64,000 nucleotides of DNA from Asterochloris sp. CNOR1 (lineage: Eukaryota > Chlorophyta > Trebouxiophyceae > Trebouxiales > Trebouxiaceae): NCBI GenBank assembly GCA_963969365.1, contig OZ017759.1, positions 682,001 through 746,000 on the forward strand, written 5' to 3'. Shown piece by piece: positions 11,940-22,149 of this stretch. Under the pieces are notes generated by a model that worked only from the letters and a program-made list of their open reading frames with translations, searched no databases and was not told where the DNA came from. The position numbers were made by a program, and so were the translations under genes. The number at the start of each line of letters is the position of its first letter. Positions within the stretch are counted from its first letter, which is position 1.

Positions 11940-12548
11940 CGGACCAATGCCCAGTGGGTTTGCCATGTACTGTCGCACACCAAGCAGGACAACCCTTGCA
12001 GCCCTAGTGCATGTGTTCACCTCCAGAGGCTGCTCACTCAACCAGCAGCTCACTCCTCTTAGATGTGGTGTTACAGCAGAGCGCAGCAAAGCACCCGCAG
12101 ACCTCGCTCCAGCAGGGGCCAGCCCTCAGGTCAACCATAACCGTTGCACACAACATCATTGGGTGCAAGATTTACAGGCATGTCGAGCGCCTCCCACGCA
12201 GCACGCTCCCTGCCATCGCATGCATTCCTTTGGGCATGCGCTCAGACCACGTGCTGCCACATTGGCAAGCCACGCGCCAGAATGCTCCAGCACATCTCAG
12301 CATGACGCCGGCACTCAGCGAAATAGCTACACACCTGCTTGACGCTGAGACACAAAGGCCCTGACTGCTCCAGCCAGTGCAGCAGTGCTGCGAAGCTCCA
12401 ACACCAGCTGCTGCAGTTTAGCAGCCTGGCTTGTGTCTGTGTCATAGAGCATAGCCAGTGCATCATCCCTCCATGCTTCTCCTTCCAGCCCAAGAAGAGC
12501 ATCTATGGCCAGCTTTCTATCGTCCACCATCTCCACAGCACCCTTCAT
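11940..12548 (-). CDS. Possible 5' exons of the kinase-like gene or a separate small gene
   Basis: On the minus strand 12,548-12,327 reads a helical segment starting MKGAVEMVDDRKLAIDALLG and ending LAGAVRAFVSQRQ, before a plausible donor. A second coding-like block at about 12,015-11,945 reads TRAARVVLLGVRQYMANP before a GTGAGT donor. They lie in the right order and orientation to precede the nuclease/kinase gene. I could not join the second block to the exon at about 11,690 in a single frame, so membership is uncertain. No family recognised. Confidence 0.35.
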
Positions 12549-13400
12549 GTACAGGTGCAGATTTGCGCCCAGAGGTCAGCAAGAAACACATGAAAACAGC
12601 ACTTTGCAGTCAAAATGCTTACCGGCTTGCTGTGAGTAGCAACACAAGAGGCCTCGGCTGCTGAGCTCAACAATCACCAGAAGCTGGGTGGAATCAGGTC
12701 TTCCGACCTAGTTACCACAGAAGTCTCACATTTGATTGCAGGACGCACTTCATCAGCAGCACTCTACAGGCCATTTCAAGCTAGATTCAGGACGCACTCA
12801 CATGCACCACAATCTCAAGCATCATCTGGGCAAGACACACGGCCAAAATCCTCATCATGGCAACCGTTGACCCACACGACACACCCGATTGCCAGCAGAA
12901 GGCCTACACATATGCAGGTGCCCCTGACGCAGATGGGAATCACCTTCTGCTCCCCTAAGCACAACCTCAGCACACACTGCAAGCAAGGGGAGCTGCTGCT
13001 CAACATGCTCTGCACCACAATCAGGCCTGTCCCTGGCAAGCAACTGCCTCACTTTGCAGCAAGGGGGCCGCACCAGTACACACAACTGCTTCAAAACTGC
13101 AGAAAGGGGCAGCGCATGGCCCTTCACTCTACAGTCCGCCAGGGCAAGCTCTGCACGAGGGAAAGGGGTTTGAAGCAGTCAGGATCTCACCTGTAGGCCT
13201 GTGTACATTTGCTAAGCCCTCTCTGTAGAGATCTCCCGCGGTAAGCTTAAAGCCCTAGCTAGGTCGCCACAGCTGTGGGCTTACTAAAGGAAACCTATAG
13301 GAAGCAGTGGGACGCCCCGCAGGCACTTATAGAGCCACGAAGACGCAACTGCGAGGTTTGGGACCCCCAGTACAGGCTGAGAAAGGTGCTGTTTAAGGCA
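12549..13400. other. No firm gene
   Basis: A minus-strand frame at 13,040-12,815 contains a hydrophobic run, CICVGLLLAIGCVVWV, that could be one membrane helix, but no start, splice partner or family supports it. Around 13,200-13,275 there are small palindromes such as CACAGCTGTG. I see nothing else. Confidence 0.35.
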
Positions 13401-14320
13401 TTACCCGCTGGCACAGCTGCACACAAAACCGACTTGGTTTGCGTAGCTCTGGAGTTGTTCCTGACACCCACAAGAGGGCATGCTCTGGTGAGCAACTGCT
13501 AGCATCATGGCGAGTCGTGCATCATGGACAAAACGACATGCAGGTGTGGGTAGGCAGTCCCATTCCATCCCTGCTGACAAGCTTGACGTGTCTGTGAGCC
13601 AGCGAAGGTGGCGGACGCTCCCAGCATATAGCAGATTAGCGCCCACATCGTCCAGCCTGCACAAGACTCCACTGCAGCAGCACACTTCACCCCTGTGCAG
13701 CCGTCCACAGTAGACAGCAGGCCGCACGCCGGCAGTGCAGCTGGCGCAGCCATTGCTGCCTTGCTTAAACCAACTCTCCCTGCCTTCCATGAGGCACGGT
13801 GTCGGCAGGTCAGCAGTGGCCCGGACTGCGCATCGCATTGGCAATCCTCTACCAGTAGACTTTGTGCACAGCTTGCAGGATGCTTGCTGCTCCTTGTGTG
13901 GGCTGACGGGCTCACGGCTCTGGTTGTGCTCAAGCAACTTGCTCAGGGTCTGGCAGCCATGCCCTGTTGTGGTCTCCCAACCTGCTGGGCCTGTGGGTGC
14001 AGGCGCAGGTGGTCTTGCACACCTCACCAGGCAGTGTGGGGCAGCACATGCTCCAAGACGAAGCGCAGAGCCGCTAGTGCGCACTGCACTGTGCAGCACC
14101 TGTGGCATTATGTGGCAGAGCACTTCCCTACCAAACGGGTCAATTGGGCACAGATACTCTGCCACAGGAGCTGTGCACAGCCAACATTCTTCACCAGCTT
14201 CTGCAGAGACAATGACATTGATGACTTCCTGTAGCTGCTTAGGTCAGATCAACTGCTGCTGTCTGTCATACAAAACTACCCGCCTTCCAGGTCAGCTGCC
14301 AAGGATTCTATCATCTGCAT
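13400..14320 (-). CDS. Hypothetical protein, family not recognised
   Basis: A short first exon could start at the ATG at 14,320 (MQMIESLAADLEG) and splice to an exon beginning about 14,234 that reads LQEVINVIVSAEAGEECWL and then PIDPFGREVLCHIMPQVL. The second block looks like real coding sequence: helical, with a Cys pair. Downstream the frame stays open toward 13,400, but I cannot tell exon from intron. If this is right, its ATG lies only 83 bp from the ATG of the next, divergent gene. Function unknown. Confidence 0.35.
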
Positions 14321-14403
14321 CCTGGACCGGAATCCTGGGCATTGTCCCTCCACAGTCTTGGATCCACAGTCACTTCAACCCCAGGCTCAGCATCTGCCCC
14401 AGC

Positions 14404-16453
14404 ATGGCACCTACAGGCTCGACCTTGCTCCAGGCCAGCTGCTTTGTCCTCTTGGCAGCAGCAGCTGTCTCAGGAAGAAGACAGCTGCTGACCACTGACC
14501 ACACCTATGTCAACAACCAATCCTCAAGGCCAATCCGTGGGACAACCTTCTACCAGAACGGCAACTCCCAATTCGTCAACAGGCTCATCGAGCCAGGAGC
14601 CCAGGGTAAGGTCCTGACTGCTCCTTTGCTGCTTGCTGCAGCACTGCTGCTCACCACCTCCAGTCCCTGCCACATATTGGCGGAACCCCTGCTTGCCTGT
14701 GCTTTGTGGGCCTGTAGTGTTGCTCATGTGCCGTTGAAGCATGTGTCAAGGACAGTGCAGGCAGCTTCCATCAGCCTCTCAGCTGTGTCCGCTGCTCATC
14801 TAATTTTCCCAGTGGTACTGCAGATGGTGACGAGTACAGCTCTGGCTGGGGCAGCATCAAGCTGATGCTGGCCATCGATGGAGCCCCACGTGAATATGCT
14901 GCACGCGCATGCCCAGGCGCCTCTGATTAGGCAGCGTCGGCCCCACAGAATGAGAATCCTTTGATGCCATGTGGGCAGTATCTGACTGGACGGCCTTTCT
15001 CAGCCGCATGCGTGCATGACTGACTGCAGCGGCACCAACGATACAACTTGACCTGGACCGCTCTGTCATCCTGTTTGACAACGACAACACCGGCGGCATC
15101 GACGTGTTCTACAGCGTCTATGGGCAGATGGGCCAGAAAGATGGGGACACTCCTCTCCAGAGCATTGCTGCTCCGCCCCCACCCCCAGGTGTGGGGAAGC
15201 TGGGTGCAGCCCACATGGCAGCCTGAGTAGTGTGCTCCTGATCACACAGCCTGGTTTGATATTCGTACAGCAGTGCCTGGCAAGCACAACAGAAGCATGG
15301 CTGGCACCTACCACAGTGTCAATCAGCGCAGCCTCACACAAGCTGTCTCAGTCTGCTGCTGTGCCGCCCTGCAGACGTGGACTTTGCCCTCTATGTCCTG
15401 CCTGACTCTGACAACGATGACATCCAGATCATCACCGACCCCAGCGTCATCTCACAGTATCCAAACCTGAGCGACGAGGCAGCTTGCACCAGCAACTGCC
15501 TTTTCAAGCGCAGCAAGGATGATATCCTGAACGTTGCCACCACCTCCCAGCTCTTCTCAGACTCCACCAACATTGTTGCGCTGTGGGGCCAGGATAGTGT
15601 TGATACAGCTACTGGCGCTCAGTCAGTGAGTCGCTGGTCATCATCTGGCTGCTGGATGGACCAAATGTCAAGCTGGCTCGCCTTGCGCAGCTGCCAGTGA
15701 CTGGCCAGCATGCTGGAGGTCATGCAGTCAAGCCCTGTTGCTTGTGCAGCTGTCGCCTGTCGGTGACAGCCGTACTGAATCAGCGCTGTCGTTGCTCATC
15801 TGCGCACTGCCCTCACAGCCAAGGCACTCGACAAGATCAGCCTGGCACCATGGAGAAGCTGAGTGGCAATGTTTGGCATGCAGAACCTCGTCACGTTTTC
15901 AGGCCGGGCTGCAAACCTGCGCATTGACAGGTCAGTCTCTGATGTGCAGCTGCTGCGTCTGCCACTGTTGTGTGGAAAGGGATGATCAGCATCAAAACAT
16001 GTGTCTGACCCTGTTGTGCAGACAGGCAGTGAACGTCCAGATCACCCAGCATGGTACAGCCTACAACTACAACCTGTATGCTGTGCAAGTCGCGGGCGAG
16101 ACCCTGGCGTCTGTGCGCGTTCCCACAGGCAAGTCCTGCCATGCTGGCCCAACGCTGAGCATGCATATACATCACCGCTACCAGCAGCTCAAGTTTTACA
16201 ACCCCTTCAGCCTGCCAATGGCACCTGAGCCTAAGTGTCCTTGCCACACAACATTGCTTCTGTCTCAGGGTACAATGTCGGCACACGCCGCATCAGGAAT
16301 GCGTTCCTGGAGTCGCAAAGGCGTGGAGGCACAACAACTATAGCTGTCCCTGCCAATGCACCACCAGCAGGCACTCAAGGAATGGGCCCAAGCGTTCGTG
16401 GCCTGGGATGGCTGCTCATTGCAGCCATAGCTGTGGTTGGCTCAGGTCTTTAG
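14404..16453 (+). CDS. Secreted, probably GPI-anchored surface protein
   Basis: The start at 14,404 gives a signal peptide (residues 1-24: MAPTGSTLLQ then a hydrophobic ASCFVLLAAAAVSG). Exon 1 is 14,404-14,605, exon 2 14,824-14,889, exon 3 15,030-15,187, all phase-consistent. Later coding blocks lie near 15,376-15,625, 15,864-15,919, 16,022-16,129 and 16,269-16,453. The protein is rich in Asp/Asn/Gly strands such as VILFDNDNTGGIDVFYSVYG and DFALYVLPDSDNDDIQII, which suggests beta-sandwich modules. The C-terminus has a small-residue stretch and a hydrophobic tail, GLGWLLIAAIAVVGSGL, ending at the stop, typical of a GPI-anchor signal. It would act at the cell surface or wall. I do not recognise the family. 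Confidence 0.65.
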
Positions 16454-16989
16454 CATCACCATCAATTTCTCAGGCGGTATGCGCCTCCGTCTGCCTGTGT
16501 CTTGAGTCCGTGACCACTGCACACTGTTGTCAATGTCAATTTGGTGCCCATAAATAATGTGTGACTTGTGTCAGATTTGACATGCATGCCAAGCTTGGAT
16601 AAAATGTTAATGACCTCCCTTTGGGTAGCTATGTGCTGGATCTAACCTCAAGGATGGCATAGCAGCCTTCTTCTCTGCTGTGAAGGCAAGCCTCTCTGCA
16701 GATCCTGGCACATGAGCGGCAAGAACCTGTGACTGCCCTCAGGGGCAACTTGCTGCACCTTGTGCTCCATTGGATGATCAATCTTGATGCGTGGCACATA
16801 GTTGTGCAGCCTGAGTTGTGGGGGTTGTTTGAGCAGCAGTGCTGATCGACTCTCCTGGCGGCTGACCCCGGCGCGTGACATGATGGTACTGGGAGCCGCT
16901 GTGCAGCTCCGTATGGTTCCTGAATGGCAATGACAAGAGAGCAACACTGAGGGGGCCAATATGAAAGCTCTACGCTTGAGAGCTTTTAG

Positions 16990-17085
16990 GCTGACGGCTG
17001 CAATGAGGTAACATCTATATTAGCTCACGGCTGCATTGAGCTAACATCCATATTAGCTCAAGCTGCACTGAGCAAAAGACACACA
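16990..17085. repeat. Tandem repeat of about 45 bp, two and a half copies
   Basis: The unit runs GACGGCTGCAATGAGGTAAC then ATCTATATTAGCTC, with a second copy CACGGCTGCATTGAGCTAAC then ATCCATATTAGCTC and a partial third (AGCTGCACTGAGC). It lies about 200 bp upstream of the recombinase start and could be a recombinase binding region or element end (inference). Confidence 0.8.
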
Positions 17086-17216
17086 TTCTTGTCCAGTACC
17101 CACACTGCATACCAGGGAACATCTTTTGTTGATCAGAAAGTTGATTAACGCCTGCATTCATGGTGCAGTGTGAGTGCGTCCTGGGGGCGGTAAATATGAG
17201 TTTTGTGTGGTGACTC

Positions 17217-17253
17217 TTGACCTAAGTCTTAGGTCAAAAACCCTAGCGCGCTA
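17217..17253. promoter_or_regulatory. Perfect 21-bp and 10-bp palindromes before the recombinase gene
   Basis: TTGACCTAAG-T-CTTAGGTCAA (17,217-17,237) is a perfect inverted repeat with a one-base centre. Seven bases on, TAGCGCGCTA (17,244-17,253) is also perfect. They end 21 bp before the start codon at 17,275. They could be an operator for the element's own protein, a recombination core or an element boundary; the sequence alone does not decide. Confidence 0.7.
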
Positions 17254-17274
17254 AAGTGCCCTGGATCAACCTTC

Positions 17275-20200
17275 ATGCAGCACTACCAGGTGCCATCTGC
17301 TGAGCACAGCAGCTACACCAACCATGTCATCAACCTGGGGCTGGCTGAGGACTACATTGCACAATTGCGTGCCAGCTGCTCCCCAAACAGGCCCCCTCCC
17401 CTCAGAGCGGCCATTGATCAAGCCTGCAGACACCTGTCTGGAGTAGTGGATGATCTCCAGCCAGTGCCGATCTCTGGTACTGTTGTGCACACCTCAGAGA
17501 CTCTGTGCCAGCAGAATGGAGCACCAGTGTCAGACGCAGCAGTTGGCTTGGCAGCAGCCATGCCAAACACTCCTGAGGAGGAACCTCGTATCCTACAGCT
17601 CACCCAGCTCATCAATGCCCGTTATGGTGCGGCTAAGCCACAGAACACAGTCCAGGCTGAAAAATCAGCTGCCAAGCTCTGGAGGGTAGGCGCTGCATGG
17701 CCTTTGCTCCTGTTGTTATGGCGCCCTTGAGGCTTCACAGGCCATGTCACTTACACACATGTGGTCCTGCAGAGATACTGTGAGCAGGAGGCACACCGGT
17801 ACCCTGATGGTGATCTCATGTCTCAGGCCAAGATCTTGAGTTCTCGATGTGGCTGGCCGATGAGGCAGTGCAGCAGAATGGTGCTTGCTACTCATTCAGC
17901 AGCGTGGGGTGAGAGGCCACTCCACTGCTGTGTCTGAGCTGCGCTCATGTCTTGCTCTCACCAACCTGTGGCCTGGTGCATGCGGTGATTATCTATGCCA
18001 CCTCAAGGAAATTCGCAGAGAGCAGTACGCACAGGGCCGCATCACCTCAGATGTACCTGCACCCCTAGAGATCCAGGCAGTCAGGGACTTGGTCCGTGCA
18101 CGTGGCAGGGAGATGCAGGCTGAGAACCTCCATGCGCAAGTGGCAGCTGAGGTGGGTATGGACCTCAGAGGGGCTCCCTGTTCTGGGGTCAATGTCGGTG
18201 GACTGTGGTGGGCTGGCATCAGCCTGGATCAGAGAAGCTGGCGTCTTTGCCCTGACCATGGCTTCCAAGCTGCCATCGGCCAAGATGTCTCAGCGCTGGG
18301 TGTTCTCAGGGTTGGCTCAACAGATGACTGACATGCCTTCTAGCTCTGCTTTGTTCATCCACTTCTCTCCATCAGAGTCTTTGTCTTGAAACGTTCCATC
18401 AGCTGGGCTGGCACAAGTCCAGCCGCTACTTGTGACTTTCATGCGTCAAGTTGCTGTTTGAATGTGCAGGTGGATGCCGCACTGAGCGCAGGGCAGCTTC
18501 GCCAGTCCCTGCTAACAGCTTTCCAGCAGAAGCAGTGGCAGTGGGCCTATCTGCTGAGGATGGCAATGACTTTCATGCCAGCCACATTGGGCCGCTCTGA
18601 TGACCTGCGCAAGCTTCCCTGGAGCTGCCTGGCACTGCTGACGCAGGATAATGTGGGGCCAGTGCCCTCTGTGGCAATCCTGTTTGGTAGCATGCAGGGG
18701 AAGACCATGAAACCTGGGCAGGTGGATATTCCTGGTGTCGTCAGGTATGCGCATTCAAGCTGTCAGACGCAGTTGGGCAGTGTGCTGCAGTGTGTTCTCA
18801 TCATCATGCCTCCTCTGCCACAGGTACCGAGACCATGGCATCTGTCCTCAGGCAGCGCTTGCCGACCTGGCTGTCGCCACCTTCCACAGGGGCATCAAAC
18901 TTGAGGATCTGGCCAAGTTCATTGTTGCCGCCCCTAGCATGCAGGGGAACCAGCCCATGAGTGGGGAGACTCTCAAAGTTCACCTTCGGCAGCCTTGTGA
19001 ACTTGCTGGTGAGCCAGTGCGTTGATGCTGCAGCATTTGGACACAGCTATCGGTGACATCTGTGACTTGTTACACCTGCAGGCGTGCCCTGTGGCAGGCT
19101 TGATGGTCACTCAGCTAAAGGGGAGGTCAGCCACAAATATAAGAAGCACGGTGTGAAGGCGGCTAAGGGCGTGGGCATCAACAAAGCAGAGATCAAGATG
19201 GCGGCGAGATGGGCAATAAAGGCAATGCTTTGCATTCTGAACAGTATTGTCCCGCAGCTGACCAGTGTTTTGCCTTGCAGGCATGAGTCTGACACCACTG
19301 ACCTGTACTGCATCTTTGACCCCGACACAGCCCACAGGCTGGCTGGTTGGGGACGGGACTGGCACGAGAATCATCAATTGGGTCAGGCTGAGTTCAAGGT
19401 AAGACACTGCAGTGCCAGTGCTTCTTACGCAAATCACCAAAATTGGGGGAGGGGGGGACTGATCTGATTGTCTTCTGCAGGCTGAGGAGGATGTGCTGGA
19501 CCACATCATCCCAGGCTTGACAGTGCTCCTGCGCCAAGCTGGCATGCGATGCCACCCTGCACATCCTTTGCTGGCGCCCTTAAGGGCCATCGACCACCTG
19601 CGGCAAGTGTTTGTGCAGAATGCCAGCTTGAGAATTCAGTCATATGGGGACCAGAGGCTTCGCACCATCCCGCCAGCCGCCAATCGCCTTCTGCAGAGCG
19701 CTGTAGGCAAGCAGCTGCGGCAGGAGACGTGGGACAAACACATTGCCGCTGAGAGGATTTTCAAAGACAAAAATGAGTTTTTCACCAGCCCAACGGTGAG
19801 CGCTGTGGCCTTGAGGTGTCCAGATCAACCATGCTCTGACCCGTTCCCCTGCCATGTCGCAGGCTTTCTTCAAGACGCTGAGTGGAAAGGAGGCCACGCC
19901 TATGCCAGTTGCCCCTGTGGTGATGCTGCCCCAGGTGCCTCTTTCCAGTGTTCAGCCTCCAGCATCCGCCAACCCCATGCCGTGGGTGCCTCTGGCTTCA
20001 AAGGCCAGCTATGCCGTTACTCTGCCGCCTCAGGCCCTCAGTGCGCTGAGCCCTGGGGATGAGAGGGACTCCGTTTTGGTCGAGAAACAGGTGTGCAGTC
20101 AATTGCCTTTCAGCTTGAGCGCCTGTGTACTGGTCAGACCCTGTCGCCTTGTGAACGGCAGGTGTGGAAGCTCTCAGGTTTCCAGACGGTCCCAGAAGCA

Positions 20201-20494
20201 TTTGAGGCGTTCTCCAAGATCTCAGCGGTGCCATCAGACCTCCAAAGGTGGCATGGCAGCAAGAAGGAAGCAAGGGCCAGCAGCATGGCCTTCTCAAGAT
20301 TCAAAAATGGCCTTGCTGCTGAGGTCAGGAACCGCATGGATGCCCTAGGAAGCACCATAGCTGCTGTGGTCCAGGCTTTAGAAGTGGATCGTGAGCGATT
20401 TTCCGCCACCAGGACAGTCAGCTCACTGCAGCAGCTATGCAGCAGGTACAGCAGTGATTCCAAGCTGCTTGGCAAGCGTAAGCAGAGCAGCTGA
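17275..20494 (+). CDS. Crypton/Ndc10-type tyrosine recombinase
   Basis: At least nine exons with short introns (87, 79 and 73 bp among those resolved). Exon 1 is 17,275-17,685. The core exon (about 18,471-18,744) reads LGRSDDLRKLPW and SMQGKTMKPGQ, then across the intron YRDHGICPQAALADLA. This matches the Ndc10 domain II/Crypton pattern: an Arg in an RGES-like turn, GKT, a RH-D-like turn, CP.GALA. A later exon (from 19,082) has LKVHLRQP upstream and GHSAKGEVSHKY, a His box like the recombinase H-x-x-R, though Lys stands where Arg is usual. WGRDWHENHQ follows. The C-terminal exon (stop at 20,492-20,494) is helical and ends LLGKRKQSS. Cryptons are DNA transposons moved by such enzymes. The exon near 17,773 needs a frame change at 17,810-17,826. 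Confidence 0.75.
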
Positions 20495-21067
20495 GCAAGC
20501 CTTTGATTGTTTGCTGACCTGCATTCACAATTCCTACCGCCATCTACCTGAACAGGTCACATATCTCTGTTGAAAGTCATATTTTACTGAGTGGTGTAAC
20601 ATTTTACTCGTAAAGTGACTTTCACTCCACAAAAATTACATCTCACGCAGGGGGCAAGCCTTAAAAGGCTTGTCCCCCACAGGCTACACTTGAAACACTC
20701 TTCACTCTTGGTCTACATGAACTGAAGATCTGCATGTCCGCGTAACCCTTTTCTCTGGGCCAATCAACCACTTTTGGCTTGCCACCGTACAACAGAGGTT
20801 TCCACTACACTTGAACTACACTTGAAGGTATTACTCAGAGGGGAGCTGGCCTGACCAACACATGCGATGGCTTTTTGGACCTGGCATCGGCTACACTTGA
20901 ATCCCTGGTGGCACAAGAGGACCTCTTGGGGGCTTGAAAAGGGCTGCACTCGCGCAATCTGTGCATCTGTTACAAAGTCATACGGTGTGGTACGTGGATG
21001 CACCTTCCACACCTGTGCTGTGGCATGGTGATTCAGACAAGTTCATGATCTTGTAAACAAGCTTGCA
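20495..21067. other. Convergent spacer rich in inverted and direct repeats
   Basis: No gene. TGAAAGTCA at 20,571-20,579 pairs with TGACTTTCA at 20,616-20,624. GGGGGCAAGCCTT (20,650-20,662) pairs with AAGGCTTGTCCCCC (20,665-20,678) across a 2-base loop with one bulge, a strong hairpin that could terminate or process either convergent transcript. CTACACTTGAA occurs at 20,684, 20,805, 20,816 (back to back) and 20,891. Such dense signals suggest an element end or a replication/recombination site. Confidence 0.75.
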
Positions 21068-22149
21068 TCATCTGGCCTTCATCACATCAGCAATAAGTGC
21101 TGCTGGCAGCTTGTAACTGACAGATGCCCTTGCTGGCGCACGACCAGACGTCCATCCAGGAGGTGGGTAATCCTTGAACAGATCGACGAATGCCTCCTCA
21201 TAGAGCTGCTTCAACTTGGGAACTGTGAGCATCCTGTTAGACTGCAACTTCCTGATGGGCTCAAGGAGCCTGAATCTGTAAAATTCAGGAGGGTGTCCCT
21301 CTGGAAAATTTTGCTTGACCACCACCTCCTCCCTTAGGCTTAGCCCGTCTGGCCCCTGCATATACTTCATGGTGCGCTTCCGATTGCTGTTCTGCTCCTG
21401 TTTGGGGAGGGCCTTGTACTCTTTCTCATCATAGGCAGGGTTGGGGACGACACCCTCCGCGCGCGCTTGGGCACAGTACTAAAAAAGCCCGGTACCTTTG
21501 GCAAGGTATATATGGTGCAACCCACACTCTTTGCGGCGGCTTCCAGCAGACACTGGAACTGCATGGACTGTGGCAGATCCTCATAGTTTTTGCACTGCAA
21601 CTCTGGAGTCCCTGCCCTGATGGCCGCTATTGTCACTTGCACTGGCCCTTGTCGTCCAGCACAATTCCTGGCACCTCCATGTGAAATTTCCCAATCTCCA
21701 CCACACATGAACTCCACTGTCCTGTGCTCAGGATGCTTTGGGCGGTGATTCTCATGGTCGTTATTGTTCACGTACAGCGACCTGTAGTCGCCAAGCCCCT
21801 TCAGGCTGTGAGCTGGTCCAGCATCTGCTTTCAACTCATTGAACAACTTCACTTCCACAGAGTCAGTCTGTGTGCCAAAGATGAGTGCCATGGAGGCAGC
21901 AATACTGGCTTTGACAGCGCTCTTGGTCTTAGGAGCCTCAGACATCACAAGGAAATGTACATGGTGGTTGCCTGACTTGTGGTGAAGAGTGCCTGAGTAC
22001 TTCTTGATGTTGTGTCCAAAGACATCCTTCAGAGCCGCCATGCTCTGCCGCGAGACCTGAGGCAGCTGGTCTTCATTGGTGGTGATGTGGTTGACAACAA
22101 CCTCGAAGTTGCGGTCTTGCCTCTTGCCGCTGACTGGCTTAGACTTCAT
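21068..22149 (-). CDS. HUH-endonuclease-like protein (Replitron/Rep-like candidate)
   Basis: On the minus strand the ATG at 22,149 opens MKSKPVSGKRQDRNFEVVVN. The key segment is LHHKSGNHHVHFLVMSE: the HVHF pair fits the HUH metal-binding motif of rolling-circle Rep/relaxase enzymes, and NFEVVVNHITTNE upstream fits their first motif. A tyrosine candidate is in GLGDYRSLYVNNN; a Lys at the expected spacing is not obvious. The frame changes near 21,480: upstream it ends in LPKVPGFFSTVP, and the onward frame reads NPAYDEKEYKALPKQEQN to the stop at 21,068. A short intron ending TTTTTTAG would restore it; otherwise the gene is broken. HUH transposons (Helitrons, Replitrons) occur in green algae. Capsid or helicase genes are absent. 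Convergent with the recombinase gene. Confidence 0.5.

Larger units (their letters stand above)
16454..17274. other. Spacer upstream of the Crypton-like gene
   Basis: It is AT-richer than its surroundings toward the right. A minus-strand open frame at 16,959-16,648 is not recognised and is probably chance. The right half holds a tandem repeat and two perfect palindromes, annotated separately, just before the recombinase start. Confidence 0.5.

Noticed and set aside
13275-13502. Possible retroelement fragment
   Set aside because: A 75-codon frame with no reverse transcriptase, gag or integrase motif; nothing supports a family.
13735-14865. Long plus-strand open frame of 376 codons
   Set aside because: It merges the signal-peptide exon (from 14,404) with antisense DNA of a coding-looking minus-strand block. 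Composition and splice signals do not support it as one exon.
21479-21495. Programmed -1 ribosomal frameshift at the T6 run in the HUH-like gene
   Set aside because: The -1 frame meets a TAG immediately after the T run, and the base before the run is C, so the slippery heptamer does not fit. A short intron or a plain frameshift is more likely.
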